NCBI GenBank assembly: GCA_030765055.1
Contig: CM060947.1
Coordinates: 59,918,235-59,982,234, forward strand
Reading direction: 5' to 3'
Origin: Mantis religiosa
Taxonomy: Eukaryota; Arthropoda; Insecta; Mantodea; Mantidae
DNA length: 64,000 nucleotides
Shown here one piece after another: positions 59,501-63,905 of this stretch. The notes under the pieces were generated by a model, which saw only the letters and a list, made by a program, of their open reading frames with translations, was not told the DNA's origin and made no database searches. How positions within the stretch are numbered: position 1 is the stretch's first letter; every line of letters begins with the position of its first letter. Both the position numbers and the translations under genes were made by a program.

Positions 59501-61017
59501 AAAAGAAACTCACCCAAATAGAGAAGTGAACAAGATTCTGAAACGTGACATCTCTACAGTATAATGGCAAATAATAAAATTACATCTACACTACACTATA
59601 ACAAATATGAATAAAACTGTCTTAGTAAAGGTACACATTAAAGGCGTAGAGTTACATGTTGATATAGAAATGACGCCACAGAAACAAGTTGTTGCCAACT
59701 GCAGAGTTCTAAAATATGCGAATACAGAGAACGTTGCCAACACAGTTTATTATAAACTAGCGATACTGTAATGGGAATACTGCATAGTAAGCTTAATACA
59801 CAAATACAGGGACACATTGCCAACACATTCTTTTTCTTATAAACTAGCGATACTGTAATGGGAGTACTGCATAGTAGGCTTATTATTTCCTTACATATAA
59901 CACATAATAACAAAGATAATATTAATTACCAATTTTCTATCATTATAGTGAAGCTATCGAGACTAAAATGAGTAAACAATGATACACTGCCAGTTTCCTT
60001 ACTATTACAGTACCACTAGTTTGCTTACACAAAATAGTAATAATAATAATAATTAATAATAATAAATAATAATAATAATAATAACAATAAAAATGATGGT
60101 AATAACAATAACACTAGTTAACAAATTTAAACTTTTTTCCTGCATCTGGTTTGTAAATGGGTGGATTTACCAACTTTGGGGTGCTGAATATACTGGTAAC
60201 ATCAGTTTTTCTCTATGACATCACATTTCCTAGAGAACAGCACAACGAAAAGTGCTAATAGTGAAAATTGACACAATTAAGTCAAACAAATACACATTCA
60301 GAACTTTTGAATGGCCATGATGCCAATAAATGTGCCAATTATTTCAGATGTTTTCACCTTTAACCCATTTTCTATCATAATTGTGAAGCTGGCATGACTG
60401 AAGTGAGTAAACGAAGATAAACCGCCAGTGTCCTTACGTGTTACAGTATCGCTAGTTTGCATACGTACTGTTGGTATTTTCCACGAACCATGCTTTGCAT
60501 GTTGGCATCGCTCGAGCGGTGGCCTCAAGCCTGCCACATTGCTACGCCGTTATTGTGCACCTTTAACCTAAGACTGTCATAAATTTAAGATATTTTGACC
60601 AAATATTGTTTTCCATAAAATACATGACCGATTTTGCTGATCGGTGGTGCCTATGTAACGTTCTGCTGCCTGCATCGTATGCGACTTACTTCTCTCAAAT
60701 TGAAATTACGCGTTTACTGATGATGTATTAACTGCTATTAACCCTACATAGTGTTAGATCCTGCTATTGAAGAATTCTTTGGATTATAAATAACGTACCT
60801 TTTCTGCTTTCCTTTAGTGGTTTTTCCAATTCCACTTCAGGCTGAGATGCTGTTGACAATCTAGATGCTCTTAACACAGGAAATATATTCCGTCCTAACA
60901 GTCTTGTACTATTTACTGAAAAAAGAAATGAAAGTTAGTATGGCTTTTACTCTTTGTACATCAAGAAACCACACAGTAAGCACACGTATAAAACTTACGT
61001 AGCGTCTGCACGACCAT
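22699..61017 (-). CDS. mRpS2: Mitochondrial small-subunit ribosomal protein uS2m, four exons
   Basis: This host gene makes a structural protein of the mitochondrial 28S subunit (ribosomal protein uS2 family). The coding exons are 60,999-61,017, 60,799-60,915, 50,024-50,345 and 22,699-23,011, in all 771 nt or 256 residues plus stop. This is close to other animal mRpS2 proteins. All introns have GT-AG ends and the codon phases agree at every junction. The N-terminus (STRLLGRNIFPVLRASRLS) is Arg/Ser-rich without acidic residues, as in a mitochondrial targeting peptide. The family core is DLFDAQVHLGHREG, LDLTATLLREALNFTAHIA, IPTVGIVDSNCDPRLITYPV and PGNDD. Introns are 83 bp, 10,453 bp and 27,012 bp; the two long ones are filled with transposons. 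No frame break is seen, so it looks functional. Confidence 0.93.
23345..23640 (-). mobile_element. LINE-A 3' end fragment
   Basis: Read on the plus strand it starts GATGATGACTGTGTTTAAGG, then GTGCTCA...GGTCATCAGCGCCCT, the reverse of the LINE-A 3' end seen at 37,536. The following 200 bp resemble 37,800-38,000 with deletions. LINE-A therefore left a short 5'-truncated copy here, just upstream of mRpS2 exon 4 in gene direction. Confidence 0.7.
24112..25662 (+). pseudogene. LINE-B ORF1 (gag-like, jockey clade)
   Basis: An RNA-binding ORF1 protein of a jockey-type LINE. The likely start is the ATG at 24,112 (AACATGGCG, good Kozak). The frame shifts near 24,371-24,420 and again near 24,660. The last part (24,703-25,662, 319 residues) is intact. 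It has a Pro/Ser/Ala-rich stretch, then a PRE_C2HC-like domain (LRVVIKRLPEDLEVHFIRE...). Three zinc knuckles follow: CYNCQQLGHTFRMC, CVFCGGIHRLADC and CANCGETHPASYRGC. The 470 bp upstream (23,640-24,111) are probably its 5' untranslated region. ORF2 starts less than 150 bp downstream. Confidence 0.82.
25775..25946 (+). pseudogene. LINE-B ORF2, N-terminal endonuclease part
   Basis: The frame LLWNADGIYRQRYELENYL and IDIAFICETKLKPEHTFKL is the start of an APE-type endonuclease (Asn and Glu of the catalytic set). It is cut at 25,946 by an inserted LINE in the opposite direction and resumes after 26,870. Confidence 0.78.
25947..26870 (-). mobile_element. LINE-C, 5'-truncated, inserted into LINE-B
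   Basis: Seventeen T's at 25,947-25,963 are its poly(A) tail read backwards. The minus-strand frame (about 26,171-26,875) encodes the end of an R1/I-type ORF2: VSIITYAASVWG, a TTPTEALLVILGLLPLDLEL thumb segment, and a Cys/His motif CNCGLIDTPEHSLWEC. Only the last 0.9 kb of the element was copied. No clear target duplication is seen, so a small deletion at the site is possible. Confidence 0.82.
26871..29475 (+). pseudogene. LINE-B ORF2 continued: endonuclease, RT
   Basis: After an 18-base G run (26,880-26,897) the endonuclease resumes in plus direction (FKKTVAHAP, VALYRPPASP, and DSDHLPVHFEF near 27,310). The reverse transcriptase occupies about 28,010-28,885: NYRPISLLSTIGKLLEKI, SQFGFRKGHSTEVQLL, AGVPQGAIMSPFLYIMF and MYADDTAIYNHH with both catalytic Asp. 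The thumb continues to about 29,470 with stops. A 3' untranslated tail with AATAAA ends near 29,550. At least four frame breaks make it inactive. Confidence 0.82.
29555..29770. other. No recognisable feature
   Basis: A short AT-rich gap between LINE-B and LINE-A fragments, with two AATAAA-like strings near 29,740; nothing else is seen. Confidence 0.3.
29775..31615 (-). mobile_element. LINE-A fragments (3' end and RT/RNase H parts)
   Basis: Three blocks match the full copy at 37,536-43,502. 29,775-29,930 matches a segment upstream of the C-terminal zinc region. 30,045-30,100 is the 3' terminal motif (GGCGCTCAAG...GGTCATCAGC). 30,365-31,615 covers the C-terminus back through RNase H to the RT thumb. 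The minus-strand frame 30,963-31,328 includes a damaged thumb and RNase H. Rearranged order and stops show an old, broken copy. Confidence 0.75.
31690..32860 (-). pseudogene. hAT transposase relic (ZBED5/GTF2IRD2-like)
   Basis: On the minus strand, LDHRQFKDLLYDLDNTNGEVPFYTEVRWLS (32,181-32,408 frame) and an upstream MKQTATGDIYLALEQTMDSF segment correspond to the RNase H-like core of hAT transposases of the Charlie/ZBED5 type. The RW motif after the second acidic residue is retained. A downstream frame (31,913-32,125) with HMLLLWKEHL continues it. Frame breaks are frequent. No terminal repeats were located. Confidence 0.7.
32862..33530. repeat. LINE 3'-end-like piece and noncoding repeat with hairpin
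   Basis: GGTCATCAGCGCCCTTTAG at 32,872 is the LINE-A type 3' end. AT-rich sequence follows, then a GC-rich stretch with a 12-bp perfect inverted repeat (ACCGTCTCCCTC at 33,070 and its complement at 33,103). No coding sequence is recognised. Confidence 0.5.
33530..33860 (-). mobile_element. LINE-A fragment joining RT thumb to endonuclease
   Basis: The part to about 33,690 matches the LINE-A RT thumb region (compare 38,890-39,060). The part from 33,700 matches the endonuclease, with NNLVLNTGESAFHSDACNNFSH on the minus strand (compare 40,830-40,990). About 1.8 kb between them is missing, so this is an internally deleted copy. Confidence 0.7.
33861..34430. other. LINE-A ORF1-like debris, mostly unresolved
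   Basis: The Arg/Ser-rich stretch near 34,280-34,400 (reverse strand) recalls the basic region of LINE-A ORF1, but similarity is weak. Nothing else is recognised. Confidence 0.3.
34440..35445 (-). repeat. LINE-A 5' untranslated region fragments
   Basis: Several stretches align with 42,490-43,180 of the full copy. Examples are GGGACTTGTGGTTGATTACA (variant at 35,139) and CGCTTGAGACCTCCGG (35,322 and 43,105). A partial internal duplication is visible: 34,590-34,680 and 34,715-34,795 share a CGGGxCACAGAxCCTAT block. No coding sequence is retained. Confidence 0.65.
35687..35862. repeat. Imperfect foldback, arms about 60-68 bp
   Basis: The left arm 35,687-35,756 (CACCCTGGCGCCGAAGAGGT...TTCGTCCTTGAACTT) and right arm 35,799-35,861 (AAGTCCAAGGACGAA...ACCTTGGCGCCAGGG) are reverse complements with several mismatches. 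They are separated by about 42 bp. It could be an inverted repeat of an unknown DNA transposon or virus-like element. Confidence 0.65.
35870..36590. other. No recognised gene; leader of the broken gene downstream?
   Basis: Short frames only. The GC content and several ACACGTGCGTGG-like strings differ from nearby AT-rich DNA. It may be upstream sequence of the broken secreted-protein gene at 36,591. Confidence 0.3.
36591..37535 (+). pseudogene. Unidentified secreted Cys-rich protein gene, 5' part, broken
   Basis: The ATG at 36,591 opens MFKVTVVLVCLSGLTGA, a good signal peptide, followed by EESCVTFGRCGF. Within 130 bp a stop ends this frame, and the text continues in other frames with Cys-rich pieces (for example EPCVYLFKDSEEV near 36,810 and CRQGFVANDVCECVKSLGG near 36,915). 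A dibasic, furin-like GRIKRG occurs near 37,250. A Lys/Glu-rich heptad-like stretch (ELDTGLEDNDNLKERLSKAQ) ends at 37,535, where a LINE-A has inserted. The layout of signal peptide, Cys-rich part, dibasic site and coiled coil suits a secreted or envelope-like glycoprotein, but I do not recognise the family. Several frame breaks show it is dead. Confidence 0.45.
37754..41394 (-). pseudogene. LINE-A ORF2 (endonuclease, RT, RNase H)
   Basis: The endonuclease begins AIIQWNIRGLRAHRPELD at 41,394 (LQETKLRP; LLVGDFNAHHPLWG; DLHSSDHFP). The reverse transcriptase follows at 40,439-38,900: SSYRPISLTSCVCKVMERM, QCGFRRRRSTIDHLL, NGVPQGSVLSVTLF and LFVDDFAVYCTSQ with both catalytic Asp. The last motif is reached only after a one-base frame change in a G run near 39,430. 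RNase H (about 38,560-38,150) reads LIFTDGSKCSSGVG, AELTAIYRAIL and WVPGHVGLRENEMADSTARVA. A final PVCPLCGAELSVRNLFLDC lies near 37,900. About four frame breaks make this copy non-functional. Confidence 0.88.
41423..42743 (-). pseudogene. LINE-A ORF1 (gag-like)
   Basis: The RNA-binding ORF1 protein. The N-terminal part (from an ATG near 42,636) is in two frames, and a stop lies at about 42,402. The rest (41,423-42,400) is open for 325 codons. It has PMRCYRCQKFRHRNSD, a damaged zinc knuckle, then CVNCGGAHPSNSRDC, and a Ser/Arg/Lys-rich C-terminal region with basic patches (SPRSPKRSGASRASRRSSSE). Confidence 0.8.
43503..43770 (+). pseudogene. Unidentified secreted-protein gene, 3' part (continues 36,591-37,535)
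   Basis: After the LINE-A and its target duplication, a 64-codon frame (43,510-43,704) continues the coiled-coil-like text. It contains EALDIRPYNLTQHQ and NHTYEELMRLKQLIFNLTNS, with three N-glycosylation sequons (NLT, NHT, NLT). A short acidic frame ends at TAG near 43,768. No membrane segment is visible. The reading direction and sense match the left half, supporting one gene split by the LINE. Confidence 0.45.
43780..44380. other. AT-rich, poly(T)/poly(A) stretch; weak reverse-strand frame
   Basis: It contains a T22A9-like run at about 44,049-44,080. On the minus strand a 53-codon stretch (DPEGNDGDGDSFNSYVMEND...) ends near 44,228 without known similarity. Confidence 0.3.
44384..45122 (-). 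pseudogene. Pogo/Tigger-like remnant: HTH and low-complexity C-terminal part
   Basis: The minus-strand frame 44,889-45,122 has LDLKVKLIQVVALYRNKM-KTEIASELRITLSTLCTVI, which fits the psq/CENP-B N-terminal helix-turn-helix of pogo-type transposases. The next frame (44,524-44,904, 126 residues) is Gln/Ser/Glu-rich (FQQQREELLSDDLQVS...). This resembles a transposase tail, but the DDE core is absent. It is probably an internally deleted copy. Confidence 0.5.
45505..45670 (+). pseudogene. LINE endonuclease start fragment
   Basis: VIFWNMQGLSEKLKNREI resembles the first strand of LINE APE-type endonucleases (WN-x-x-G-L). The remainder is lost where the Penelope-like element begins. Confidence 0.4.
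45675..46550 (-). mobile_element. Penelope-like element, truncated, with inverted terminal repeats
   Basis: The outer 180 bp on each side (45,675-45,860 and about 46,370-46,550) are inverted copies of each other, as in Penelope-like elements with inverted pLTRs. Inside is only the C-terminal GIY-YIG part of the coding region; the reverse transcriptase is missing. Both ends contain hammerhead-like cores: CTGAGGA with GAAAC on the minus strand (45,770-45,776 and 45,746-45,750), and CTGACGA (46,449-46,455) on the plus strand with a degraded GAAAC. Hammerhead motifs in Penelope-like elements are established knowledge. Confidence 0.85.
45773..46345 (-). CDS. GIY-YIG endonuclease domain of the Penelope-like element
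   Basis: An open frame of 190 codons. SGIYKINCSDCNKFYIGKTK contains GIY and YIG in the correct spacing. SLHIRLQEHMRC has the catalytic Arg, and AIAHHFWSTNH the conserved His region; a Glu in WEKLLIIK fits the last catalytic residue. In these elements the domain nicks target DNA for target-primed reverse transcription. The CNKF before YIG and the Cys pair are typical of Penelope. It is intact as a domain but lacks the reverse transcriptase. The last 30 residues run into the terminal repeat. Confidence 0.85.
   Translation of the reverse strand: MDTTKLTESKTKTQFRKFTYHPRMHHKFNRIFKKYITTLAPINKFSLKYLLCNNLKNPVPENKKSGIYKINCSDCNKFYIGKTKRSLHIRLQEHMRCMKYKQIEKPAIAHHFWSTNHEIVPNIKLLKSASNAVELDVWEKLLIIKNKQYTLNFELPPENSLWKFISQTTDTATDNQFTSRNHGSNQLDNC
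46915..47445. mobile_element. tRNA-like SINE (S1), inverted pair
   Basis: A minus-oriented unit (46,915-47,215) is followed by a partial repeat start (47,219-47,270) and a plus-oriented unit (47,276-47,445). The plus unit has TAGCTCAAGGGTTAGAGCG (A box) and a B-box variant GTTTCAAATCC. The pieces match the cluster at 62,885-63,905. The inverted pair could fold into a long hairpin in the intron. Confidence 0.75.
47455..47950. other. No recognisable feature
   Basis: AT-rich intron sequence without motif. Confidence 0.3.
47960..48420 (+). pseudogene. LINE ORF1-like fragment
   Basis: The frame 48,008-48,238 (76 codons; IQELIMKRLGMNMRDFELRDNFRIGKL...RNILAKFSNTELV), followed in another frame by DLSYKQREQRRLTEERSKVMKQ and RNGKLCIVG, resembles the single-strand-binding segment found before the endonuclease in some arthropod LINEs. 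A premature stop separates the two halves. Confidence 0.5.
48478..48715 (-). mobile_element. tRNA-like SINE (S1)
   Basis: The minus-oriented unit has AGAGTCAACATGAAAAATTC, then a tRNA-like segment (GGGATATGAACCACGG is the B box reversed) and GCCGTCCTGACATTAAATTC. It ends near AATTTCCATCAATTAATT. Confidence 0.75.
48720..49525. other. No recognisable gene
   Basis: Purine-rich plus strand. The long minus-strand frame at 48,957-49,424 (Phe/Ser/Leu-rich) is a low-complexity complement with no domain. Confidence 0.35.
49538..49836. mobile_element. Short foldback element with one-sided tail, 12-bp target duplication
   Basis: Perfect 39-bp inverted arms (49,538-49,576 and 49,756-49,794, beginning CAAATTTAAAGGGAGTCG). 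A 42-bp tail (ATTTATCATAACAACACTG...) follows the right arm. The 12-bp direct repeat ATCCTACAACCT flanks the whole unit (49,526-49,537 and 49,837-49,848). The tail end ACAACACTGTTTTCAACACT recurs at about 54,989, so it belongs to a family. Confidence 0.7.
50024..50345 (-). CDS. mRpS2: mRpS2 exon 3
   Basis: 322 nt between the acceptor CTTTGTTTTTCAG and the donor GTAAAG. It encodes the first half of the uS2 fold, from VELEALQHPDFFSVHDLF to ALECQEFAHT, with the conserved HLGHREG loop, and ends two bases into the Arg codon finished by exon 4. A 212-bp palindromic element sits 24 bp upstream of the splice site in intron 2. Confidence 0.93.
50369..50580. mobile_element. Palindromic hammerhead-like element at the mRpS2 exon 3 splice site
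   Basis: Arms of 85 bp (50,398-50,482 and 50,500-50,584, one mismatch) surround a 17-nt loop, with a 29-bp tail on the left. The 17-bp duplication AACAAAGACAATGATAT flanks it (50,352-50,368 and 50,581-50,597). On the plus strand CTGAAGA (50,499) is followed by a GGGAG/CTCCC stem and GAAAC (50,526-50,530), matching the conserved core of a type of hammerhead ribozyme found in Penelope-like elements. The acceptor of mRpS2 exon 3 lies 24 bp away, inside the duplicated target. Confidence 0.8.
50600..51620. other. Intron sequence without recognised gene
   Basis: AT-rich; a T19 run at about 51,181. Short frames only. Confidence 0.35.
51630..53150 (+). pseudogene. Jerky/Tigger-type (pogo superfamily) transposase relic
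   Basis: FSIAQKLELINKLENGAF (about 51,665) is the N-terminal HTH. The frame 51,756-52,151 holds the second DNA-binding half and the start of the DDE core (LSLSQLYNADETGVSVARW, first Asp). After a SINE insertion the core resumes at 52,385 (FTSDIFSDWFFKPLY). LLDNVLAHPNAETLV carries the second Asp near 52,660, and NSTPLLQPMNQGITAACKRLYKF (52,740-52,810) the Asn/Gln-rich third block. The C-terminal frame 52,763-53,146 is open for 127 codons. JRK-like genes in vertebrates derive from this group. Confidence 0.78.
52131..52385 (+). mobile_element. SINE (S2), tRNA-like, inside the Jerky relic
   Basis: TAGCTAGATGGTAGCATGTC is an A-box region and GAGTTCAAATCTCGG a B box (GTTCAAATC). A body with TTACCTGGATAAGG and CCTTATCC inverted strings and a T-rich part follows. 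It interrupts the transposase between ADETGV and the next block. It differs from the S1 family. Confidence 0.65.
53160..53486. other. No recognised feature
   Basis: 3' flank of the Jerky relic; AT-rich. A CENP-B-like or terminal repeat could not be identified. Confidence 0.3.
53488..53541. repeat. (GT)n microsatellite
   Basis: About 26 GT units with one GC interruption. Confidence 0.95.
53550..55150. other. AT-rich intron, scattered noncoding repeats
   Basis: No gene is seen. TTTCTCAAAGGTTTGTGCATTGG (54,720) recurs at 59,425. CAACACTGTTTTCAACACTTCC (54,991) recurs at 49,806. These are pieces of short nonautonomous repeats. Confidence 0.5.
55155..55350. mobile_element. tRNA-like SINE (S1), two halves in inverted order
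   Basis: A minus-oriented head (AGAGTCAACATGAAAAATTCAA...GGGATTTGAACCACGG, 55,205-55,261) is joined to a plus-oriented tRNA-like segment (GTAGCTCAATAGGTTTGAGCAACTGG... to CATTGAATTTTTCATGTTGACTC, ending near 55,349). The two halves form a near-perfect palindrome. Confidence 0.75.
56135..56335. mobile_element. Foldback element inside BEL/Pao, 12-bp target duplication
   Basis: A 201-bp insert flanked by AAAGTTATCTTG (56,123-56,134 and 56,336-56,347); outside it the BEL coding text joins smoothly. The arms (about 56,166-56,204 and 56,295-56,335) are imperfect inverted copies beginning TACAATTG. A 31-bp tail lies on the left, and an inner 10-bp hairpin (CTTTCTTGCA/TGCAAGAAAG) at 56,268-56,298. 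On the minus strand ATGATGATG...GACGAAACG recalls a degraded hammerhead core. Confidence 0.7.
56546..56873 (+). repeat. 164-bp tandem duplication
   Basis: The segments 56,546-56,709 and 56,710-56,873 (starting TGGTTTCAGTAAATGCAATG, ending CAGTGGACAGT) are identical on reading. They lie in the noncoding or decayed part between protease and RT of the BEL relic. Confidence 0.9.
59205..59312. mobile_element. SINE S1 fragment, rearranged
   Basis: A minus-type head (GTAGAGTCAGACTGAAAAATTC...GGGATTTGAA) is joined to a plus-type end (GCCTACACATGGCCAGTGTGAAAG). The middle, including most of the tRNA-like part, is deleted. Confidence 0.7.
59320..60500. repeat. Noncoding repeats in intron 2
   Basis: 59,690-59,770 and 59,815-59,890 are direct copies (AAACTAGCGATACTGTAATGGG...). 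59,945-60,030 and 60,375-60,470 are diverged copies (GTGAAGCT...GAGTAAAC...GCCAGT). A (AAT)n run lies at about 60,035-60,090. No coding sequence is seen. Confidence 0.6.
60799..60915 (-). CDS. mRpS2: mRpS2 exon 2
   Basis: 117 nt follow the acceptor TTTCTTTTTTCAG and end before the donor GTACGT. The exon completes a Leu codon with exon 1, carries the targeting peptide region, and ends one base into a codon completed by exon 3 (Val). The likely processing site is shortly after RASRLS. Confidence 0.88.
60999..61017 (-). CDS. mRpS2: mRpS2 exon 1 (coding part)
   Basis: ATGGTCGTGCAGACGCTAC is followed by a consensus donor GTAAGT. It encodes MVVQTL and leaves one base for the next codon. Upstream on the same strand an out-of-frame ATG near 61,095 opens a 33-codon frame that overlaps this start; it would act as an upstream ORF if transcription begins that far back. 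The upstream DNA is relatively CG-rich and lacks an obvious TATA box. Confidence 0.8.
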
Positions 61018-61218
61018 TTTCAACTTTTGGTGGGAAATTGGGAATGTTAGTTAATCTGTGAGCACAGGCTACAGCCACTGCTGACAGTGATGCCATCTGG
61101 AACCTAAACTAAATGGACTCGCCCACTCGCCTTTTGGCACGAAGCAAAGTGTGCGGGGCTCGAGTCTTCTTTCCCTGCAGTAACAAATTTAGCTCGTGCG
61201 CGTTTCTTGTACAACGCA

Positions 61219-61321
61219 GCAACAGCCTATTGAGAAATAAGCTCAACACGATAAAAAAGTCATTATTATTTGTTTAGTAGTAATTAAGTTAGAAAAAGCT
61301 AAATTTAATAGGCTGTTGCTT
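61219..61321. repeat. Small inverted repeat unit (13-bp arms)
   Basis: GCAACAGCCTATT (61,219-61,231) and its exact complement (61,309-61,321) enclose 77 bp of AT-rich DNA about 200 bp upstream of the mRpS2 start. It may be a tiny MITE. No target duplication was identified. Confidence 0.55.
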
Positions 61322-61653
61322 GCTCTATGTTATATTTTGCATACTGGAATGTTATAAATATCTTCAGAGTGTGTTTTGTGCGTTGTTCCATAAATACTTT
61401 TCGGTGTCGAACAACTTTAAAATGTTTTAAATGATAGTCGTTGTCCAAAGTCATGGAAACCAGCGTTTGAATTTGGTAGTTGATCTACATGTGTAAATGT
61501 TTGTTTTTAAACGAACTTGATCCTAATAAGCTGTTTTTCCAGTGTATCGCTTCAAAGAATTGGAGAAATATCACAACATTTGAAATACATCCTTTTCGTA
61601 AGTAATTATACATTTTTTATAATAACTATATGCTTTTTTTTTAAATATCGAAC

Positions 61654-62527
61654 CTGTTCTACATAAGCAGACATCAGTTCAATGATTTCTCGTAAAGACT
61701 GAAGCAATGAGGAATTCAGCAAATGGCAGAGCTCCATAGTATTTAAGATAGATTTAGCTTTTCTGAGAAACGAACAAGTGGAACGCAAGATTTGTAATAC
61801 TAAAATATGTAAATTTTTAACATCATATTTTATTGTTCTTTCCTCTTAAGTGATAAACCTAAGTTCAGTGGCTAACAAGGTAAGGTTCATAAATAACTGC
61901 ATAGATGATATTTTTTGTTCCCGTACCTCCTTTGGCATGTAATTAAATTCCTTCATCTGTTTGTGTATTACTTCCCGATACTGGTGATTGATTATAGGTA
62001 CATAATTATGAGAAATGTGACGCAACTAGTTTGAACTAATAACGTATATAGCTACCACTTCCAAAGAAAAACCTGTTTGAATTTGTCAAAGAAGAAGAAA
62101 ATTATATAAAAATTTGCGTTAGACCAGAAACGTTTGTGTTGCGTGTCTGCTTCTAAGTCAGATTTCATAGCTGCTGAAGTGCCTTCTTCCGTGTGTGCTT
62201 TGTTGTTTCATCTGAGCCACTATCAGCTTCATGTTATCTGTGAAATATAAGTAATTTTTGTATATGAATTATTGCTATTACATTTTAGACGCACATTAAC
62301 AGAACATTTACAGAACCACCGCGAATATAATTTTTTCTTTTCTGGTTTAGAAATTAGTGTCTAAAAGCTGACTTAAAAATTAGGCTCAGCTAATTTATTG
62401 TAGACATGGCAACTATCATAAAAGTTTACGAGCAAAATACAACTATAACAGCATCTGTCGAACGCCATGACATGATCCCCAGCGTGGAATCTGACAGCAT
62501 TCCAAGCTCCATCGTTAACTATGATTT
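61654..62527 (-). CDS. Candidate exons of an unidentified gene upstream of mRpS2
   Basis: Three splice-site-bounded minus-strand segments look coding. 62,430-62,527 has acceptor AAATTTCCAG and donor GTAAAC, with IIVNDGAWNAVRFHAGDHVM. Around 61,859-62,025 or 61,927-62,025 lies LRHISHNYVPIINHQYREVI. 61,654-61,762 has acceptor CGTTTCTCAG and SILNTMELCHLLNSSLLQSL. With the longer form of the middle exon the phases agree (0, then 2). The wording faintly recalls the N-terminal region of nucleoporin Nup85, but I cannot confirm that. A full gene of that kind does not fit in the 640 bp before mRpS2. They may be a gene fragment, exons of an interleaved gene, or chance. Confidence 0.3.
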
Positions 62528-62884
62528 CTGGAAATTTAAGTATTGGAGTTTTATACAACAATACTCAGCATATCTACTGCTTTAAAAACTCTTACTACTC
62601 CTCTGAAATGGGGCATATTTGAAATCTCAAACATCGTGAACGTTCATTTAATTTGCAAATACAGAGAACATCTTTTAGGGGGTTTGGTTTCTTAGCGAAG
62701 TTAAGACCCTACATTCAAGTCCTTTTCCAAATATGTGATACATTTACACGATTTTACCAACGACAAACTCGTAGATATCTGTTTTAATTTGTATTAGCAT
62801 TTTCATGATGGAGCATATGCAAGTCTGTCGAGACTAGTGTGTTTTTTTAAATGTGATTGATTAACCAAATGAATTAAATTATTG

Positions 62885-63905
62885 TTGAAACGTAGAGTTA
62901 GAATGAAAAATGCAATGCCATAGCTGGGATTTGAACTACGGATCTTCTGGTTACCGTCCAGCCGCTCTAACCCTTGAGCCACTATGGCCAACGTGCCGAC
63001 ATGACACTAAATTCTCCAACTGACTGGTATTTACCCGGTAAACCACTTAGGAGTTCTCATAAACACATGAGACAACTACCTTAATGGCGACTTACAACAT
63101 GTAAGTACTTTAAAGCCCGGGCTTTATAGTTAACCACTACTAGGTACAATTAATGGAAACTAATTGTTGTTTCACACTGGCCGTGTGTAGGCTAAATTGT
63201 GGAAACGTAGAGTCAGAATGAAAAATTCAATGCCATAGGCGGGATTTGAACCACGGATCTTCTGGTTACCTTCCAGCCGCTCTAACCCTTGAGCTACTAC
63301 GGTCAACGTGCCGACATTACATTAAATTATCCAACTGACTCGTATTTTCCCGGTAAAGCACTTAGGAGTTCTCATGAACATTTGAGATAACTACCTATAC
63401 GAGTCAGTTGGGGAATTTAATGTCATGTCGGCACGTTGACCATAGTAGCTCAATAGTAGAGCGGCTGGACGGTAACCAGAAGATCCGTGGTTCAAATCCC
63501 GCCTATGGCACTGAATTTTTCATTCTGTCTCTACGTTTCCACAATTTAGCCTACACACGGCCAGTGTGAAAGAACAATTAATTTCCATTAATTGACCTAA
63601 TAGTGGTTAACTATAAAGCCCGGGCTTTAAAGTACTTACATGTTGTAAGTCGCCATTAAGGTAGTTGTCTCATGTGTTTATGAGAACTCCTAGTGGTTTA
63701 CCGGGAAAATACGAGTTAGTTGGGGAATTTAATGTCATGTCGGCACGTTGACCATAGTAGCTCAATGGTAGAGAGGCTGGACGGTAACCAGAGGACCCGT
63801 GGTTCAAATCCCGACTATGGCATTGAATTTTTCATTCTGTCTCTACGTTTTCACAATTTAGCCTACACACGGCCAATGTGAAAGAACAATTAATTTCCAC
63901 AAATT
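62885..63905. mobile_element. Cluster of four tRNA-like SINE (S1) units, two minus then two plus
   Basis: Minus units cover about 62,885-63,150 and 63,151-63,390; plus units cover about 63,400-63,595 and 63,596-63,905. Each has a tRNA-like segment, for example 63,440-63,509. There CCATAG pairs with CTATGG as an acceptor stem, TAGCTCAAT(A/G)GTAGAGCG is the A box, CTGG-ACGGTAA-CCAG an anticodon-like arm and GGTTCAAATCC the B box. A body ending TTCACACTGGCC/GGCCAGTGTGAAAG and AATTAATTTCC follows. The central junction near 63,395 is the axis of a long palindrome. Confidence 0.8.

Noticed and set aside
62803..62991. Frames such as AIVAQGLERLDGNQKIRSSNPSYGIAF (also at 46,940)
   Set aside because: They are translations of the tRNA-like part of the S1 SINE.
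63440..63509. Genuine tRNA gene
   Set aside because: A cloverleaf can be drawn with an ACGGTAA anticodon loop, but position 33 is C instead of T. The copies vary, and every one is embedded in the same SINE body.
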